Made by a program: the position numbers and the translations under genes
Shown here: positions 36,299-48,036 of the stretch, in pieces
How positions within the stretch are numbered: the stretch's first letter is position 1
How the letters are laid out: every line of letters begins with the position of its first letter
Assembly (NCBI GenBank): GCA_902729315.2
Contig: LR746276.1
Coordinates: forward strand, 6,509,169-6,573,168
Length of the DNA stretch: 64,000 nt
Origin: Spirodela intermedia
Lineage: Eukaryota; Streptophyta; Magnoliopsida; Alismatales; Araceae
Direction: 5' to 3'
Notes under the pieces: model-generated
Told to the model about the DNA's origin: nothing
Seen by the model: only the letters and a program-made list of their open reading frames with translations
Database searches by the model: none

Positions 36299-38193
36299 TC
36301 ACGTCGGGCTCTCCCAGATGACCAGCTCCTCGATCTTGGTCAACGCTTCGTCGTCCAGGCGCTTCCATGTCCGAATCCTTCCCACGCCGGCCCACGATCC
36401 GCCGCCGTCCTTCCTGAGCTCCGATTGAATCATCCTCGCCCTCCTGGGCCAGCCCGCCTTGCCGTAGCCGTGGTACCCGAAGCCGCCGCCGTAGCAGAGC
36501 ATGACGCCGCCGATCTCACCGCAGAAGTCGTTCAGATGATCGTGGCCGGCGAACACCGCCTTCACGTCCCCCATGGACGCGAGGGTCTTCAGGACCCCCG
36601 AGTTGACCGAGGAGCAGGCGACGGCCTCCTGGTACTGCCCGAGGATCTTCCTGAACCACAGCTCCCTGACCTCCGGAATCGGAATGTGGAAGAATGCCAG
36701 AGCAGGCGCTGGAACAGGGGACGATCCCTGAAATCGACGAGAAAGAAGAAGAAGAAGAAGCCCAGGTCAAATCAGCAGACTCCTTGTTTCTCTCTGAGGG
36801 GGGATGATCTAGTTCTGTACCTGGAGCTCTTCGGAGACGGCGCGAAGCCAGTGGAGCTGCGACTCCTTGATCCATCCGTAGGTCCGCCTGCCGCCGACGA
36901 CAGCTCGATCGCCGCTGTCGAGGAGATAGAGATTCAGCAGGCTGGAGTTGACCAACGGCGAACCCGCGGCCCCGTGCACGGTGAGATTGTAGTTGCCAAA
37001 TCCATCGATGCGGGAGAGCTCGTTCGGGAGGCTATGGGGGTTGACTTGGGCGACCGAGTAGTCCATCAGCGAGATGAAGGCCATAAGCTCCGCGCGGGTC
37101 ATGGTGGACTCCTGGTCGTGGTTGCCCAGAATGGCCGCCCAAGGCAGCTTGGCAACCATGGCCGGACGGAAGGCCCCGAATAGGGACTCGGCGGCGTCGC
37201 GGGTGCTCGACCCGAATATGTTGTCCCCTGGCAGCAACCAGACAGAGCATTCATTGAACACCTACCTCAGTGGAGTCGAACGAGGAAGGGGGAGGAGAAA
37301 CCCTAGGAGATTGAACAGCGGGGGCGCTGCCATGATCCAACCCAGTATGCTTGGCACGAGGTCCTTGGATTTAGAATGGGATAGAGCATACTCAGATTCT
37401 GAAACAGGAATGAGGATGAACTGCGCAAGGTGCGAAAATTAACAGTCCGCGAACATCAGTTGCCTACCATCTGATCCCCCCTACATCACAGAATTCTGCG
37501 ATCTCAGCTCGAACTTGGTTCACCTCCGGCCTCCCCGCTGGAATCCCTAATTCCCAAAGGAAACTCACGAGTCGAAGTAGACAAAGGGTGGGCGGGTATC
37601 GAGAGGCCAAGAACAATCGGCCAATGGTGGAGGCAGATTCAGATGGCAAAAATCGAGGGGCCAAGAGCATCCGCCCTTCTCTGGCGAGGGGAAGCGGGTC
37701 GGCGGAGTACCTGAGAAGACGATGAGATCGGGCTTCTCGGCGTGGATCATCCTCTGGAGGAAGCGGGTTGAGTTGAGATCGGTGCAGCCGGCGAACTGGG
37801 ACGGCAGCACGTCCCTGCATCGCGTCGTGCCCCCCATGCCGTAGTGCAGATCCGCCACCTTACAAGGTAATCCGCGAGAATGTGATGCATAAACAGCCGG
37901 AAAACCTGGCGGACTCCCACACCGAAGATGGAGGGCAAAAATCGAAACCGGACGGTGCCCTCCGGACCTCAGTACTTGCAGATGCAGATGAAGATGAAGA
38001 TGACCAAGCTACCAACCTGGAGGATCTTGAAGGAGCCGTCGTAGCGGAAGCGGAGAGGGAGTTCGGGGGACCTCTTTACCCGGGGAACAGCGCCGTCGCC
38101 GGCCGTCAGCTCCCCTGGGAGGAGCGTCTCCAGGAGGCGCAGGCAGCCCAGGATGAACAGGAGGAAGAACACCACCCGCCACCAGTCTTCCAT
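36299..38193 (-). CDS. PAP29: Purple acid phosphatase 29-like metallophosphatase, copy 1, 4 exons
   Basis: Calcineurin-like metallophosphatase of the PAP28/29 branch, often called probable inactive purple acid phosphatase. Exons in transcript order are 38193-38017, 37858-37711, 37227-36821 and 36727-36299, joining to 1161 nt and 386 aa. A hydrophobic N-terminal segment (VVFFLLFILGCLRLL) suggests a signal peptide or anchor. Metal-ligand motifs are present: ADLHYG, SGDNIFG, GNHDQE, FFHIP and GHDHLND. The C-terminal GGGFGYHGYGKAGWPRRAR block is characteristic of this branch. The start is MEDWW; an upstream in-frame ATG would add only a proline run encoded by a GGC/GGT repeat. It is the downstream member of a head-to-tail pair with the gene at 38557-40041. 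Confidence 0.93.
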
Positions 38194-38556
38194 CGTCGGC
38201 GGCGGCGGTGGTGGCGGCGGAGGAGAGCGCAACTACCCCACCGGCGATCCCCCGCTCCCTTCGCCTCCACCTAGTTTCCTCCGGCACCCGCGGCCGGGCC
38301 GGAGTCTGATCTGCATCGGTGCCACGCGTCCAAGTACGGCAAATCTCGAGGGCTTCACTAAAGGATCAATCACTACGAGCCCCTGTGAAGCTCCGACGCT
38401 TCACATCAACCATGCTTTGGGGAGGGTATTATTGTCCTTTCCATACAGACGAGAGTTAAGAGTACACATTCAGAGGAAGACTAACTCTTCCGACGGTGAT
38501 TGCAAGTGATCAAAGCGAGCCGCGAAGAGGACGGAGAAGATCGCCGCCGCCGAGAG

Positions 38557-40041
38557 TCAACGCCGCGCCTCCTCCCAGAGGAGCTGGTCGTCGATGCTGG
38601 TCAGTGCGCCGTCATCAAGGCGCTTCCATGTCCTGAGCCTCTCAACGCCCAGCCAGCTACCGCCGCCACCCCGCCGGAGCTCCGCCTGTATGACCCTCGC
38701 CCTCCTGGGCCAGCCTGCCTTGCCGTAGCCGTGGTACCCGAAGCCGCCGCCGTAGCAGAACCACACGCTGCTGATCTCGCCGCAGAAGTCGTTCAGGTGG
38801 TCGTGCCCGGTGAGCACCGCCTTCACGTCGCCCATGGAGATCAGCATCCTCAGAACCCCCGAGTTCGCCGACGAGCACGAGACCTTCTGCTGGAACTCCC
38901 CGACGATCTCCTTTCCCCGCAGGGCCCTCACCTCCGGAATCGGAATGTGGAAGAACACCAGACCAGGAGCCCCCCCGACAGTGGACGATCCCTGACGAAG
39001 AGGGAGATCAGCGGCGGCGAGACCTAAAGGACCCAGTAATAGCTAGCCAGCCGAGGATGATAGATGGATAGGTCGGCGTGTTCCCCCGTACCTGGAGGTG
39101 CCTGGAGGTGTCGTGGAGCCAGCGGAGCTGCGACTCCTTGATCCAGCCGTAGGTCAGACTGCCATTAAACATCTCCCGATCGCCGCTGTCTAGGAGGTAC
39201 AGATTCAGCACGCTGGTGTTGGCCGATTCCGAGTCTGCAGCCCCCCGAACCTCGAGGTTGTAGTTCCCAAATCCGTCGATCGGGCCCGGAGGGTTGACCT
39301 GAGAGACGGAGTAGTCCAGGCGGGAGAGGAAGGGCATCACCTCCGCGCGGGTCATGGTGGATTCCTGGTCGTGGTTGCCCAGAATGGCCGCCCATGGAAT
39401 CCCGGCTTCCATCGCCGGCGCCAGAGCTTGGAGCAGAGACTGGGCAGCGTCCGGCGCGCTCGGGCCAAATATGTTATCCCCTGATGGATGGAGGGAAGGA
39501 GAGAGTCGATCAACTTCTTCTTCTTGATTTGGAGCAGCGAGGGACCGCCGGCGGCGGAGCATGATTAACCTGAGAAGACGACGAGGTCTGGTTTCTCGGC
39601 GCTGATGATCCTCCGGAGGAACTGGGTGGTGTTGAGATCGCTGCAACCGGCGAGCTGCGACGGCGGCACGCCTTCGCATCCCGTCCTCTTCCCCGCGCCG
39701 TAGTGCATGTCCGCCACCTTGGGACGGAAAATTTACAGCAGAATGGTGAATGATAAATGGCAGAGACTGATCACATCGCTAGCCTTAATCTACTCTGCCG
39801 CAAAGAAAACGGAGCGCTGGTTCGGCCGGGTTCTCTGAGGTCCTTTCTCTCCTACCTGGAGGATCTTGAAGGTGCCATCGGAGCGGAAGCGAAGGGGGAG
39901 ATCGGAGGACCACTTCTTCAACCGGCGGACGTCGCCCCTGTCGCTCCGCCACATGATCTCCCAGCGGAAGGGTGTTCCTAGGAGGATCAGGCAAGCCAGA
40001 GCGAGGACGATGAACACCGGGAAACGCCGCTTCCCGCCCAT
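38557..40041 (-). CDS. PAP29: Purple acid phosphatase 29-like metallophosphatase, copy 2, 4 exons
   Basis: Tandem paralogue of the preceding gene. Exons in transcript order are 40041-39856, 39717-39570, 39480-39092 and 38991-38557, joining to 1158 nt and 385 aa. Exon 2 is 148 nt in both copies and all intron phases agree. The metal-ligand motifs (ADMHYG, SGDNIFG, GNHDQE, FFHIP, GHDHLND) are intact. The N-terminal hydrophobic segment (FPVFIVLALACLILLG) and the substrate-side loops differ most from copy 1. The start is MGGKRRF; the longer upstream frame has no family similarity. Both copies keep all visible ligand residues, so neither looks like a pseudogene. Confidence 0.93.
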
Positions 40042-41032
40042 GGCGGTCGGCGGATCTTCTCTCCTCTCCTCCACCCCCCCCCCTTCCCTTCCCTTCCTTC
40101 CCGGTTGCTGACCGAGCTTCGATTTAGCCCCAGCATCGATCAATCAGGTCTACCTGACCAGTTATCGCATCTCCGAAGTGGCGGCCTGGGGCCGGGAAGT
40201 CAACCGCCATTCGATCGGAGCTCCGTAGACGTCATTTCGGAGGCGGCGATCTCTCTCCCGCCCGCCCGATCTTGATCAGAAGGGGAAAACTCGGTGGCAA
40301 AAGTCTCCGACACCAGTGGGAGCAGAGAATCCAGCAAGAAGATCAATCAGATGGCTTCCTGGGCATGGATCGGAGATTCGATCTACAAACAATACCAATG
40401 CGACTCGCAGAGACTAGTCAGAAACCCTAGTCGGCGGCGTGGCATGGCCAGAACTCCGGCACGTGCCTCCGTCCTCCTCCCGCCGTTCCCTCCGTAGATC
40501 CTGACCACACGTCGCTCCCATTTCGACCATAAAGAAAGTGCCGCTCCGGCGGACCTGGCGGCGGGGGCTCTGCGAGAGCGGCCGCGGTGGACCCGACGTG
40601 CCCGCAGGGGGAGGCCACGTCATTGGAACCTGGATATTTTCCCCAAACGTGAGGTCGGTCTCTGGGCAGCTTCCTCTTGCCGGACGAAAGGACGAGGCAG
40701 GTATGTGGACAGGAGGACGACGACGAAGAGGCGACCCCCACCACCACCACGAACTTTCAATTATTCTGAACTAAATGTTCTTTGATCACTCGTCTCTCTC
40801 TCTCCTCCACTTCCTTCTCTCTCTCCCTCTCTCTCTTTCGGGTGACAACGGCAGGTAGCTGATGATGCAAGCAAGTCTCTCTATATATAGCCACCAGGGC
40901 AGTCGCCGTCGCAGTCGCCTCCCTCTCTCCCAACTCGCCGCCTCCGAAGAGGGGCGTCCTGTTTCCTTCTTCGAGACCGCTACTCTCTCTCTCTCTCTCT
41001 CTCTGTGGCGTAGGAAGCTGAGGGGGGAGACG
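40042..41032. promoter_or_regulatory. Divergent promoter region (PAP29 copy 2 / BBX32-like)
   Basis: About 1 kb between divergent start codons. It includes TATATATA at 40882-40889 (plus strand) about 145 nt before the BBX start, and CT runs at about 40794-40838 and 40983-41004 in its leader. No other gene supported. Confidence 0.6.
40882..40889 (+). promoter_or_regulatory. TATA box of the BBX32-like gene
   Basis: CTATATATAG on the plus strand, followed within about 100 bases by a CT-rich leader and the start codon at 41033. Position fits a core promoter. Confidence 0.65.
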
Positions 41033-41884
41033 ATGAAGAAGACGAAGGTAGGCTGCGAGTTGTGCGACGGCGAGGCGGCGCTGCGGTGCGAGTCGGACTG
41101 TGCCTTCCTGTGCTGGGGATGCGACGCCAGAGTCCACGGAGCCAACTTCCTCGTCTCGCGCCACCCCCGCCGCCTGATCTGCGTCGAATGCGGTTCCGCC
41201 GAGGGCGACCAGCGGCCGGTTTCAGGCCCCGGATTCCTCCCGCTCCGCTTCCTCTGCCGCTCCTGCACGGACCACGGCGACGGCGGGGCCCTGTCCTCCG
41301 AGTCGGAGTCTTCTTCCTGCTGTTCCTCCACACGGCACACTTCCGCCTCCTCCTCCTGCGTCTCCAGCGCCGAATCCGGGGCCGCGGCAGGCCAACGGGA
41401 CGGCGGCGGCGGGATCACCTCCATCTCCCCCTCCGAGGGGGCCTCCTCCTCCATCAAGTTCGCGCGCTCCATCCGATCTGCCGCCGGATCAAGTCCTCGT
41501 CGGGAGAGGAAGAGCCGGAGGATCGGTGGCGGCGGGCGGGAGCTTGACGCGAGAGCAGAGGGCGCCCTTCTGAGCTGGTGCCGCCGCGTGGGCCTGGACG
41601 ACCCCCGCGCCGCCGCCGCTGCCGCCGCCCACGCTCTCGCCGTCGGAATGCAGAGGATGCCGTCGGCGCCCTTCCGCGCGATCGCCGCGGCGGCGCTGTG
41701 GTTCGCCGTCAAGACGACGACGTCTCGCGCGGCGGCGGCGGCGCCGTTGCTGAGGCAGGTGGAGGCGTGCTCCGGCGTGCCGGCGAAGCTCATCCTGGCC
41801 GCGGAGGCGCGGATATCACGCGCCATCCGTCGGTGCCACGTCGGCGAAGAAGGAGAGGGCTGGGCCGAGTGCTCCTCCTCCTGA
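41033..41884 (+). CDS. BBX32: Single B-box zinc-finger protein, BBX32 type
   Basis: Transcriptional co-regulator of light signalling and flowering in the BBX30-32 group. Intronless, 283 aa. One N-terminal B-box with ligands C8, C11, C19, D22, C27, C30, H35 and H44, followed by RLICVECGS. There is no second B-box and no CCT domain. The middle is serine-rich and low complexity. The C-terminal third (LLSWCRRVGLDD through RAIRRCH, ending EGWAECSSS) matches the conserved C-terminal region of Arabidopsis BBX32, including the WFAVK motif and the final GWAE. An upstream in-frame ATG at 40862 overlaps the TATA region and is not credible as the start. Confidence 0.9.
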   Translation: MKKTKVGCELCDGEAALRCESDCAFLCWGCDARVHGANFLVSRHPRRLICVECGSAEGDQRPVSGPGFLPLRFLCRSCTDHGDGGALSSESESSSCCSSTRHTSASSSCVSSAESGAAAGQRDGGGGITSISPSEGASSSIKFARSIRSAAGSSPRRERKSRRIGGGGRELDARAEGALLSWCRRVGLDDPRAAAAAAAHALAVGMQRMPSAPFRAIAAAALWFAVKTTTSRAAAAAPLLRQVEACSGVPAKLILAAEARISRAIRRCHVGEEGEGWAECSSS

Positions 41885-42528
41885 TGCTCTCCCGTCCATC
41901 AGATTGTGGGACTTTCTCGTCCACTCTTCCCGCCTCGTGCTCCTCCTCTAACTGACGCCGCGAACGTGGTTCCCCTTCGCGCTAACTACTCTTGTGGACT
42001 CCATAAATTGTAATTATGCTTTCCATTCTTAGAAGACCGGGTCTGCGCCTTTGTAAGCAACCACCACCCGAGCAAGCATTTTAAAAAAATAGCAAGTGTT
42101 TTGATGTAGCCAGGCCGCCAGCGACCCCGTCTACACACGATCTCTGCGCCACCTAACGGTCGTTCGAACCCCCCCACGGGTCAGCGTGACGTGGCCACAC
42201 GATCTCCAGAAGGCGGCCCAGCGGGCCTCATCTGCCTCGTAAATAAGGCCCGTAAAGCCTAAACTAATGCCCGTAAGTTGGGCCCATTATGGCCCTTGGG
42301 GGGGCGACGGCTGTGTTAGCCCAGGATTTTGAGCCCATGAAATAGGCCCTACTATTTGAGGCCCATATTGATGCCCCCGTAGTCAGCCTGTGGGCTCCTG
42401 AAACCGGTATAGCAGAGCCGTCCGATCGGTGAGCCCCCATCCTTCGATTTCCTCCCCAAAAACGAGAAGAAGCTCTTCCTCTTCATCCCCAACCTCTCCG
42501 CTCTCTCATCTTCCGCCGGATCTCTCCC
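41885..42528. promoter_or_regulatory. Intergenic region with site II cluster upstream of the PRCC gene
   Basis: TGGGCY or its reverse complement occurs at 42279-42286, 42318-42323, 42332-42337, 42360-42365 and 42391-42396, that is 130-250 nt upstream of the PRCC start. The first part holds the 3' flank of the B-box gene. No other gene seen. Confidence 0.65.
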
Positions 42529-45407
42529 ATGGAGTCGCTGTTGGCTAACTACGGTTCCTCCGACGAAGAAGGCAGCGGAAGGGAAGGAGAGCAGAAGAAG
42601 CGCAATCCGCCGCCGCCACCCTCGAAGCCCTTGTACGGTTCAACCCGGCCGCCGAGGCCACCGCCGCCTTCCTCGCCGATCTCATCGTCCATCCCCCCGC
42701 CTTCCAGATCTTCATCCTCCTCCTCCGCCGCCGCCAACGGTGCCTCCTCCACCTCCCTGTTCAGCTCCCTTCCACGTCCCAAGGCCTCCCCTTCGTCTTC
42801 AATCTTCTCCTCCTTGCCTCCGCCGAAATCCACGCCGTCCGCTTCCTCTTCCTCTTCCTCCTCATTTTTCTCTTCTCTTTCGCCGCCGGAGCCCAGCGGT
42901 AGGAAGGTCGTCCAGTTCAGGCCTTCGATTGATGTCTCCCTCCTCAGAGCTGTCGACATCGACGAAGACGACGAGGAGAGCAAAGAGAAGCGCAGGAAGA
43001 GAACCCTGGATTTCTCGTCCAAACCCCTCTCCTCCATCATTCCCGCGCCCAAGAACACCCTCTGCCTTGCTCCCGCCGCCGTCTCCGCTTCCCTGAGGAG
43101 GTCCGTTGTGGAGACGGCCCTACCCTTGAGCAGTAACGAGCCCCCAGCACCGGAGCAAGCGATGACTGGGGCATTTGGGGACCAGGGGAGCTATGAGGGT
43201 CAGTGGGTAGGCGCCCAGTCCGACTACGGCGCAGAAGGTGGCGACGCTGCGGCTAGTTGGCCTTCCACTGCCGGAAGCTATGGCACTTACGGCAGTTATG
43301 GGAGTTATGAGGGATATGAGAGCTATGAGTATCACGCTGGCGATTGGCGCTATGGCTCGTCGGCGGTGGAAACAGTGGGTGCGACGGAGGTGCTGGAATC
43401 GGCTAGAGCTCTCGGAAAGAGATGGAGGAATGCGATCCCTTCTGAAATCCTCGAGGTCAAGCAGGAGGAATTGGTCAAGAACAGACCGAGGGAAGACCAG
43501 GTTAAGTTGACGGGAATCGCATTTGGACCGTCATACCAGGTATGACACCCATAGATTCCATTCTCTCTTTCTCCTCCCTTTTTTTCTTCCGTTCTTCGCA
43601 GACATCCTTCTACTTTGCCCATGCATTTTTCGCCGGCCGCCCCTCTTTTTCCTTTCACTTCATTCATTCGGATTAGTCATCGTTCTCGAGGGTTGAAGGA
43701 TGGGATTTCATCAGGAAAGAGGGCCAGACCTGCGCTTGCAATAAAACTAGTGTTGACTTCTGCTGGAAAGGTCAACCTTGGACCCAGTAGGTTCACACCA
43801 CACAATGAAAAAATCAGGGTCGGCTCCCTTGACGCTTGTCATGGTATGTTACTTCTTTTCTTAGTTACAATTTAGGCGCTGCTTTCCTGCTGTAGCCCAG
43901 AGAATGAAAATGGGGAAGAACCAGAAAGAAGAAAGATGAAAGAAGCAAGCGGGGAAAAGGGATGATTTTGGAGGGCCTTACTTTGACTTTACTACACCCT
44001 TGTTCATCGTCTAGTTGGCAAGAAAAGAAGAAAGTGGTGCAGAGGGTGTGCTTCAACTGTGGCCGCTAGTAGAGTGGAGGAATTGGTGTATACTGAGATT
44101 TTCTTGGAGCTCATCCCTGACTGAGGATCTTCAATCCAACAATCTGAATCTCAGTGTCTATTTTTTTGTTTCCTAAGGAATTCAGCCGTCTTGGTTTGTG
44201 AAGCTAGCAGGTATGGTTATCAGAGAGAGGGAAGACTTGCACAGAGGGTGTATTATGCATGTTAAGGGTGAAACTGGGTAGTTTTGAAGGAAGACGATGA
44301 CCCTAAGGCGAGATGGAGGGGAGATTCTCAAGTATTTCAGGAAAACTATGCTTTTTTTCGTGGGTTCATCTTGGTAGATTTTCAAGGTTCCTGGGCCTTG
44401 AAGGAGTGCCCATAAAACTGGAGAAGAGCAACCGAAATCTGAAAGGATGTAGAAATTGTGGGTACATTACTCCTTTTCCGATCATATTTCAACTATTATT
44501 GTATTAAAATCGATGGAGACGTATAGAAAATTTCAATGTTGGCGATTAAAACCTACTCTCTATCATTCATGGGATTATTCTATTACAGTAAGATTGGTCA
44601 ATGAAGCAGTTTTATTGCTTTTGAACTTTATGCCTTTTTTGTTTCTATCAAGGTTCCATGGAAATCCCTTGAAAATCAACGCCATTTCTATTGATTCGGA
44701 TAGAGCACAGGCACAATTGTCTTAGATGCCATTCGGTGGGTGCTAATGGAAACATTGCCCTGCAAGAAGTAGGATATCGTCTAGAACACTTTTCCATCTG
44801 TTTTGTGACGAAGAACTGACCCACCCAACCAGCTGTTGACTCTGCTCTGAAGCCTCTCCGCGTTGGGTATCTTCTGACTTCTCCCATGCCTCTCAGACCC
44901 GCTCAACCATGGATTCCCCGTCTTTTTTTCTTTCTTTCTTTCTTTGCTCATCCGTTCTCTGCTGTTCATCTTCCCCCACAGGATCCTTCCCACCGCCTCA
45001 CCCTCTTTTCTCTTCCCAATAATCTCATCCCGTTTATTAAAAAAAAAGAAGAAGATATGAAATGATAACTCTCATCATCAATTTAAGATGATTATATTTG
45101 CATCTGAAGCAGAAATTTTCAAGGGTCTTCATATTTCATTGCCCATGAGTGACTGTGCGCCAAGGGGAATACCAGTTCCTGCTCTTCGATTTCAGAGAGC
45201 ATTCCTCTGACACGTGTGCGTCCTTCTGGTGATGTTCTGCAGCCTGTCGCTTCTTCTGGGAAGGGGAAGCCGTCGAAGCTGCACAGGAGGAAGCACCAGA
45301 TCGGGTCGCTCTACCACGACATGAGGCAGAAGGAGACGGAGCTCGCGGAGAGGAGGTCCAGGGGCTTCCTCACCAAGAAAGAAACCCAAGCCAAGTACGG
45401 CTGGTGA
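42529..45407 (+). CDS. PRCC-domain protein (proline-rich, splicing / mitotic-checkpoint associated), 2 exons
   Basis: Exons 42529-43539 and 45243-45407 join to 1176 nt and 391 aa. The N-terminus (MESLLANYGSSDEE) is the conserved PRCC start. It is followed by a long proline/serine-rich disordered region and a Gly/Tyr/Ser-rich stretch (about residues 230-280). The conserved C-terminal PRCC domain runs from RWRNAIPSEILEVKQEEL across the splice junction to HQIGSLYHDMRQKE and ends KKETQAKYGW, the hallmark end of the family. Human PRCC interacts with MAD2L2 and with pre-mRNA splicing factors; the plant role is inferred to be nuclear. The 1.7-kb intron (43540-45242) splits the domain and shows no recognisable gene. 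Confidence 0.92.
43540..45242 (+). other. Intron of the PRCC gene, no feature seen
   Basis: GT-AG intron between the two halves of the PRCC domain. ORFs inside are short and lack domains; no mobile-element protein recognised. Confidence 0.6.
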
Positions 45408-45959
45408 TTCTTCTTCTTCTTCTTCTGCCAAACTTGTGCGTTGCGAGGGGGAAGAGCTTCGGAGAAAGGATAAGAAAAAAAACCCATTTCATTAAGCTGG
45501 TTTTCCACCGCGAGTGGTCCTTTGAATGTGCTTATTGGTGGTGGTAACATCGGCCTTCTGCGCCGAGAACTGCTGCTTTGGATAGAGATGCCGCCCAATT
45601 TTAATTCGTGTGGGTGGAGAGAGAGAGAGGGACAACGGCGATTCTGTCCTGTCACACGTATTAGAACGAGTCAAGCGCTAATAAGTCAGCGAATCAGACG
45701 CGGGTCAACATCAGCACCCTTCTCACCCAGCCGAGATCACTCGCTTGCTCCATGAACAGAATCAGACGTCCAGGTCTCAAGCGGCCGAAAGTGAAGAACA
45801 AAAGAAAAGAAAGATTTTTTCCCTTTTGATTCTCCAAGGCCTCCCACATCCCACCGGGTGGCGTCTCTTGCCGGAGGTCAATCGCATCGCCCGCTGAGCC
45901 GCAGCGCACTCGCCCTCTGGAAGGCCGCCGGCCGCGCCAAACTGCAAGGCGAGAGCCAA
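45408..45959. other. Convergent intergenic region (PRCC / small membrane-protein gene)
   Basis: Holds the two 3' flanks. A short GA run lies at about 45618-45629. No gene recognised. Confidence 0.5.
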
Positions 45960-48036
45960 CTATGAAAGCCTCTCGGTTGAAGCTCCTTCCAGCTCCTTCC
46001 GGCGCCTTTCTCTCTGAATCATGTGGAGACAAACATGCCATGAATCAGAAGAATATCCAGACACATAATCTCGCGATAAAGCAAGCGACGTCCAGCTAGA
46101 AAAAGGTTCAAACTTCCAGATCTTGAGGGATTAATCTATGGTACTTGGTGTGCCATCATCACCATCAGATGCCACCCGACCATAGCAACAAATAACAAAC
46201 CGCGATTGGCCTGAGAGCTCGATGGCAAATCCCAGAATCCCAGATCGTCAGCCTGAAAAGAGCCCACCCGCGTTGCTCTCTGGGGCGAGAGACCAGATCA
46301 AAATCATGGGGCAAGGAAGAGGTGATGCCTTCTGTTTAGCAGGAGATGCATATCCAGCAGCAACCGGCCTTTCATGGGTAATAAGTAAGGCGGCAGAATA
46401 GCAGAAATTACTGGGTAAAAGACGAATTCAAATAAATGAGCCTTCCCACCAGTAGGTAGGTCCTACTCACAGATGGCTCAGAACGGGACAAAGTCATCCA
46501 AACCAGGGTCAACAGAGAAAAAACATTCCTAGATATTTGCTATGATTTACTGAACAAGAAGCTTTTCTAAACCCCTCCGAGCAGTTATTACCGAAAGCTA
46601 GATCTCCTATGATCAGGTGGGTCCACTCTCGTTGATTGCCAAGAAGCAGCATAGGAGTTTAATTCTACAGATTGAACATCCCGAGGGTCAACTCCCATTG
46701 ACTAACCCACCAATGCGGGAGCACTTTTCCAGATTTAGACGTCCAGCCCCAGCGCATGTTACAAGAAACTTACCATAATCAGAACAGATAATGTCTCGAA
46801 TGAGGATGCCTGAGAAAAAAAAAAAAAAAACATTCCATTTTAAAACATCTATACGTTCACCAGGTAGATCTTCGCCCACGGCATAAATTCCTCGAGTCAA
46901 ATGTGAACATCTTTGGAAACACTTCATCCTTTCTCCCTGTTTCTTTCAGTTGGGTATGGTACATAGAAACGAAACTTTCACCTAGCCCAGAACAGAACAA
47001 AAGACAAATGATTCCCCACGATGAACAACGCTTCACTAAACTTCGTTCTTGCCCAACAGTGAGCAAACAGCTTCACCACCGGAAAGTAGGCTTACTCTTG
47101 CCTTACACCAACGGGGTACCCAATGGAGAGGATGGTGAAGAGCAATCCTCTGCAAGTGATACTGCTTCTATGATAGTGTCCAATGGCATCCAAAATCTTC
47201 CACCAAACCTCTCCCTATTTCCCCAGTTCATCACTGACGTCATAGATCTTAAAATGTTTACTGGATTCAACAAAACGATGATCCGCACTTTCCATCCACA
47301 CACTGGCCGCCCGGCAGCATCCGATTAGATTTTACCCATTGTGGTGGTTCAAAGTATAGATGGCCCTGATATGATTTTGAAGGGAGGAAATTTGGCCCCA
47401 CGCAGTTTTCTTTTTAAAAAATCGAATAGACCTAATATAAACAAAGCTTGGGTTGGCCAGATCTTTCATAATATTGCAGGAATAGCATGCGTCCCCAATG
47501 AGGGGAATTCAGTTCAAAGTTTACCGTAGGAAGCCATATTTGATGAAAATTTCACAACTTTATTGAAAGAAAGGGAACTGGTTTTTGTTCTATGGACTAA
47601 AGAATAAAACCCTCCACTCTCAGTAGCACATATCAATGAATCCGCACAAGATAATTGATGCCTATAAAGAAAGGCTGTAATGAGAACGGAAAACTGCAGA
47701 AGGAAAGAAACTATTCGAGCCAGAAATATCAATATAGAGGTCATTGCGTTGGTTCCATGAACGCACAACGCAGTGGATGATGACAGCGTCACAAGTTATT
47801 TTATGGTTTTGAAAACTAGAATTTCTGCAAGACTGAGATGCAATGAGCATTTGTGATAAGTTCACCGCGGAAAAGAAGTTATTGAGGAGCATGAGAGACA
47901 GCATGAAGCATACCCGCCTCTCCCAATATGGATGGAAGCACACAAAATCATAGACGGGGGTGATCGTCGTCAACAAAAGGGCATTCAGCCCCGTGAACAC
48001 CAGAAGGGCCGTCATGGGTCGAGTCTTGTGAGGCAT
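45960..48036 (-). CDS. Small conserved plant membrane protein, 58 aa, 2 exons
   Basis: Exons in transcript order are 48036-47914 and 46013-45960, joining to 177 nt and 58 aa. It begins MPHKTRPMTALLVFTGLN, has one hydrophobic segment (about residues 9-27), then YDFVCFHPYWERR, and ends in a charged tail (RERRRKELEGASTERLS). The join gives an uninterrupted WERRRERRRKELE run, which is strong support for the splice. From memory, plants have short proteins of this layout with a near-identical KTRPMTALL...TPVYDFVCF..YWERR core; I know no assigned function. The intron is 1.9 kb for a 177-nt coding sequence, and exon 2 is only 18 codons including the stop, so automatic annotation could easily miss it. 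Confidence 0.75.
46014..47913 (-). other. Intron of the small membrane-protein gene
   Basis: 1.9 kb with a GT donor at 47913 and an AG acceptor ending at 46014 (minus strand). An open stretch at 46903-47328 (plus) and its antisense (47303-47103) has coding-like composition but no recognised domain; it may be an old repeat fragment. Confidence 0.55.

Noticed and set aside
40786-41826. 346-codon minus-strand ORF
   Set aside because: Antisense shadow of the BBX32-like coding region; low-complexity Ala/Arg/Glu product without a domain.
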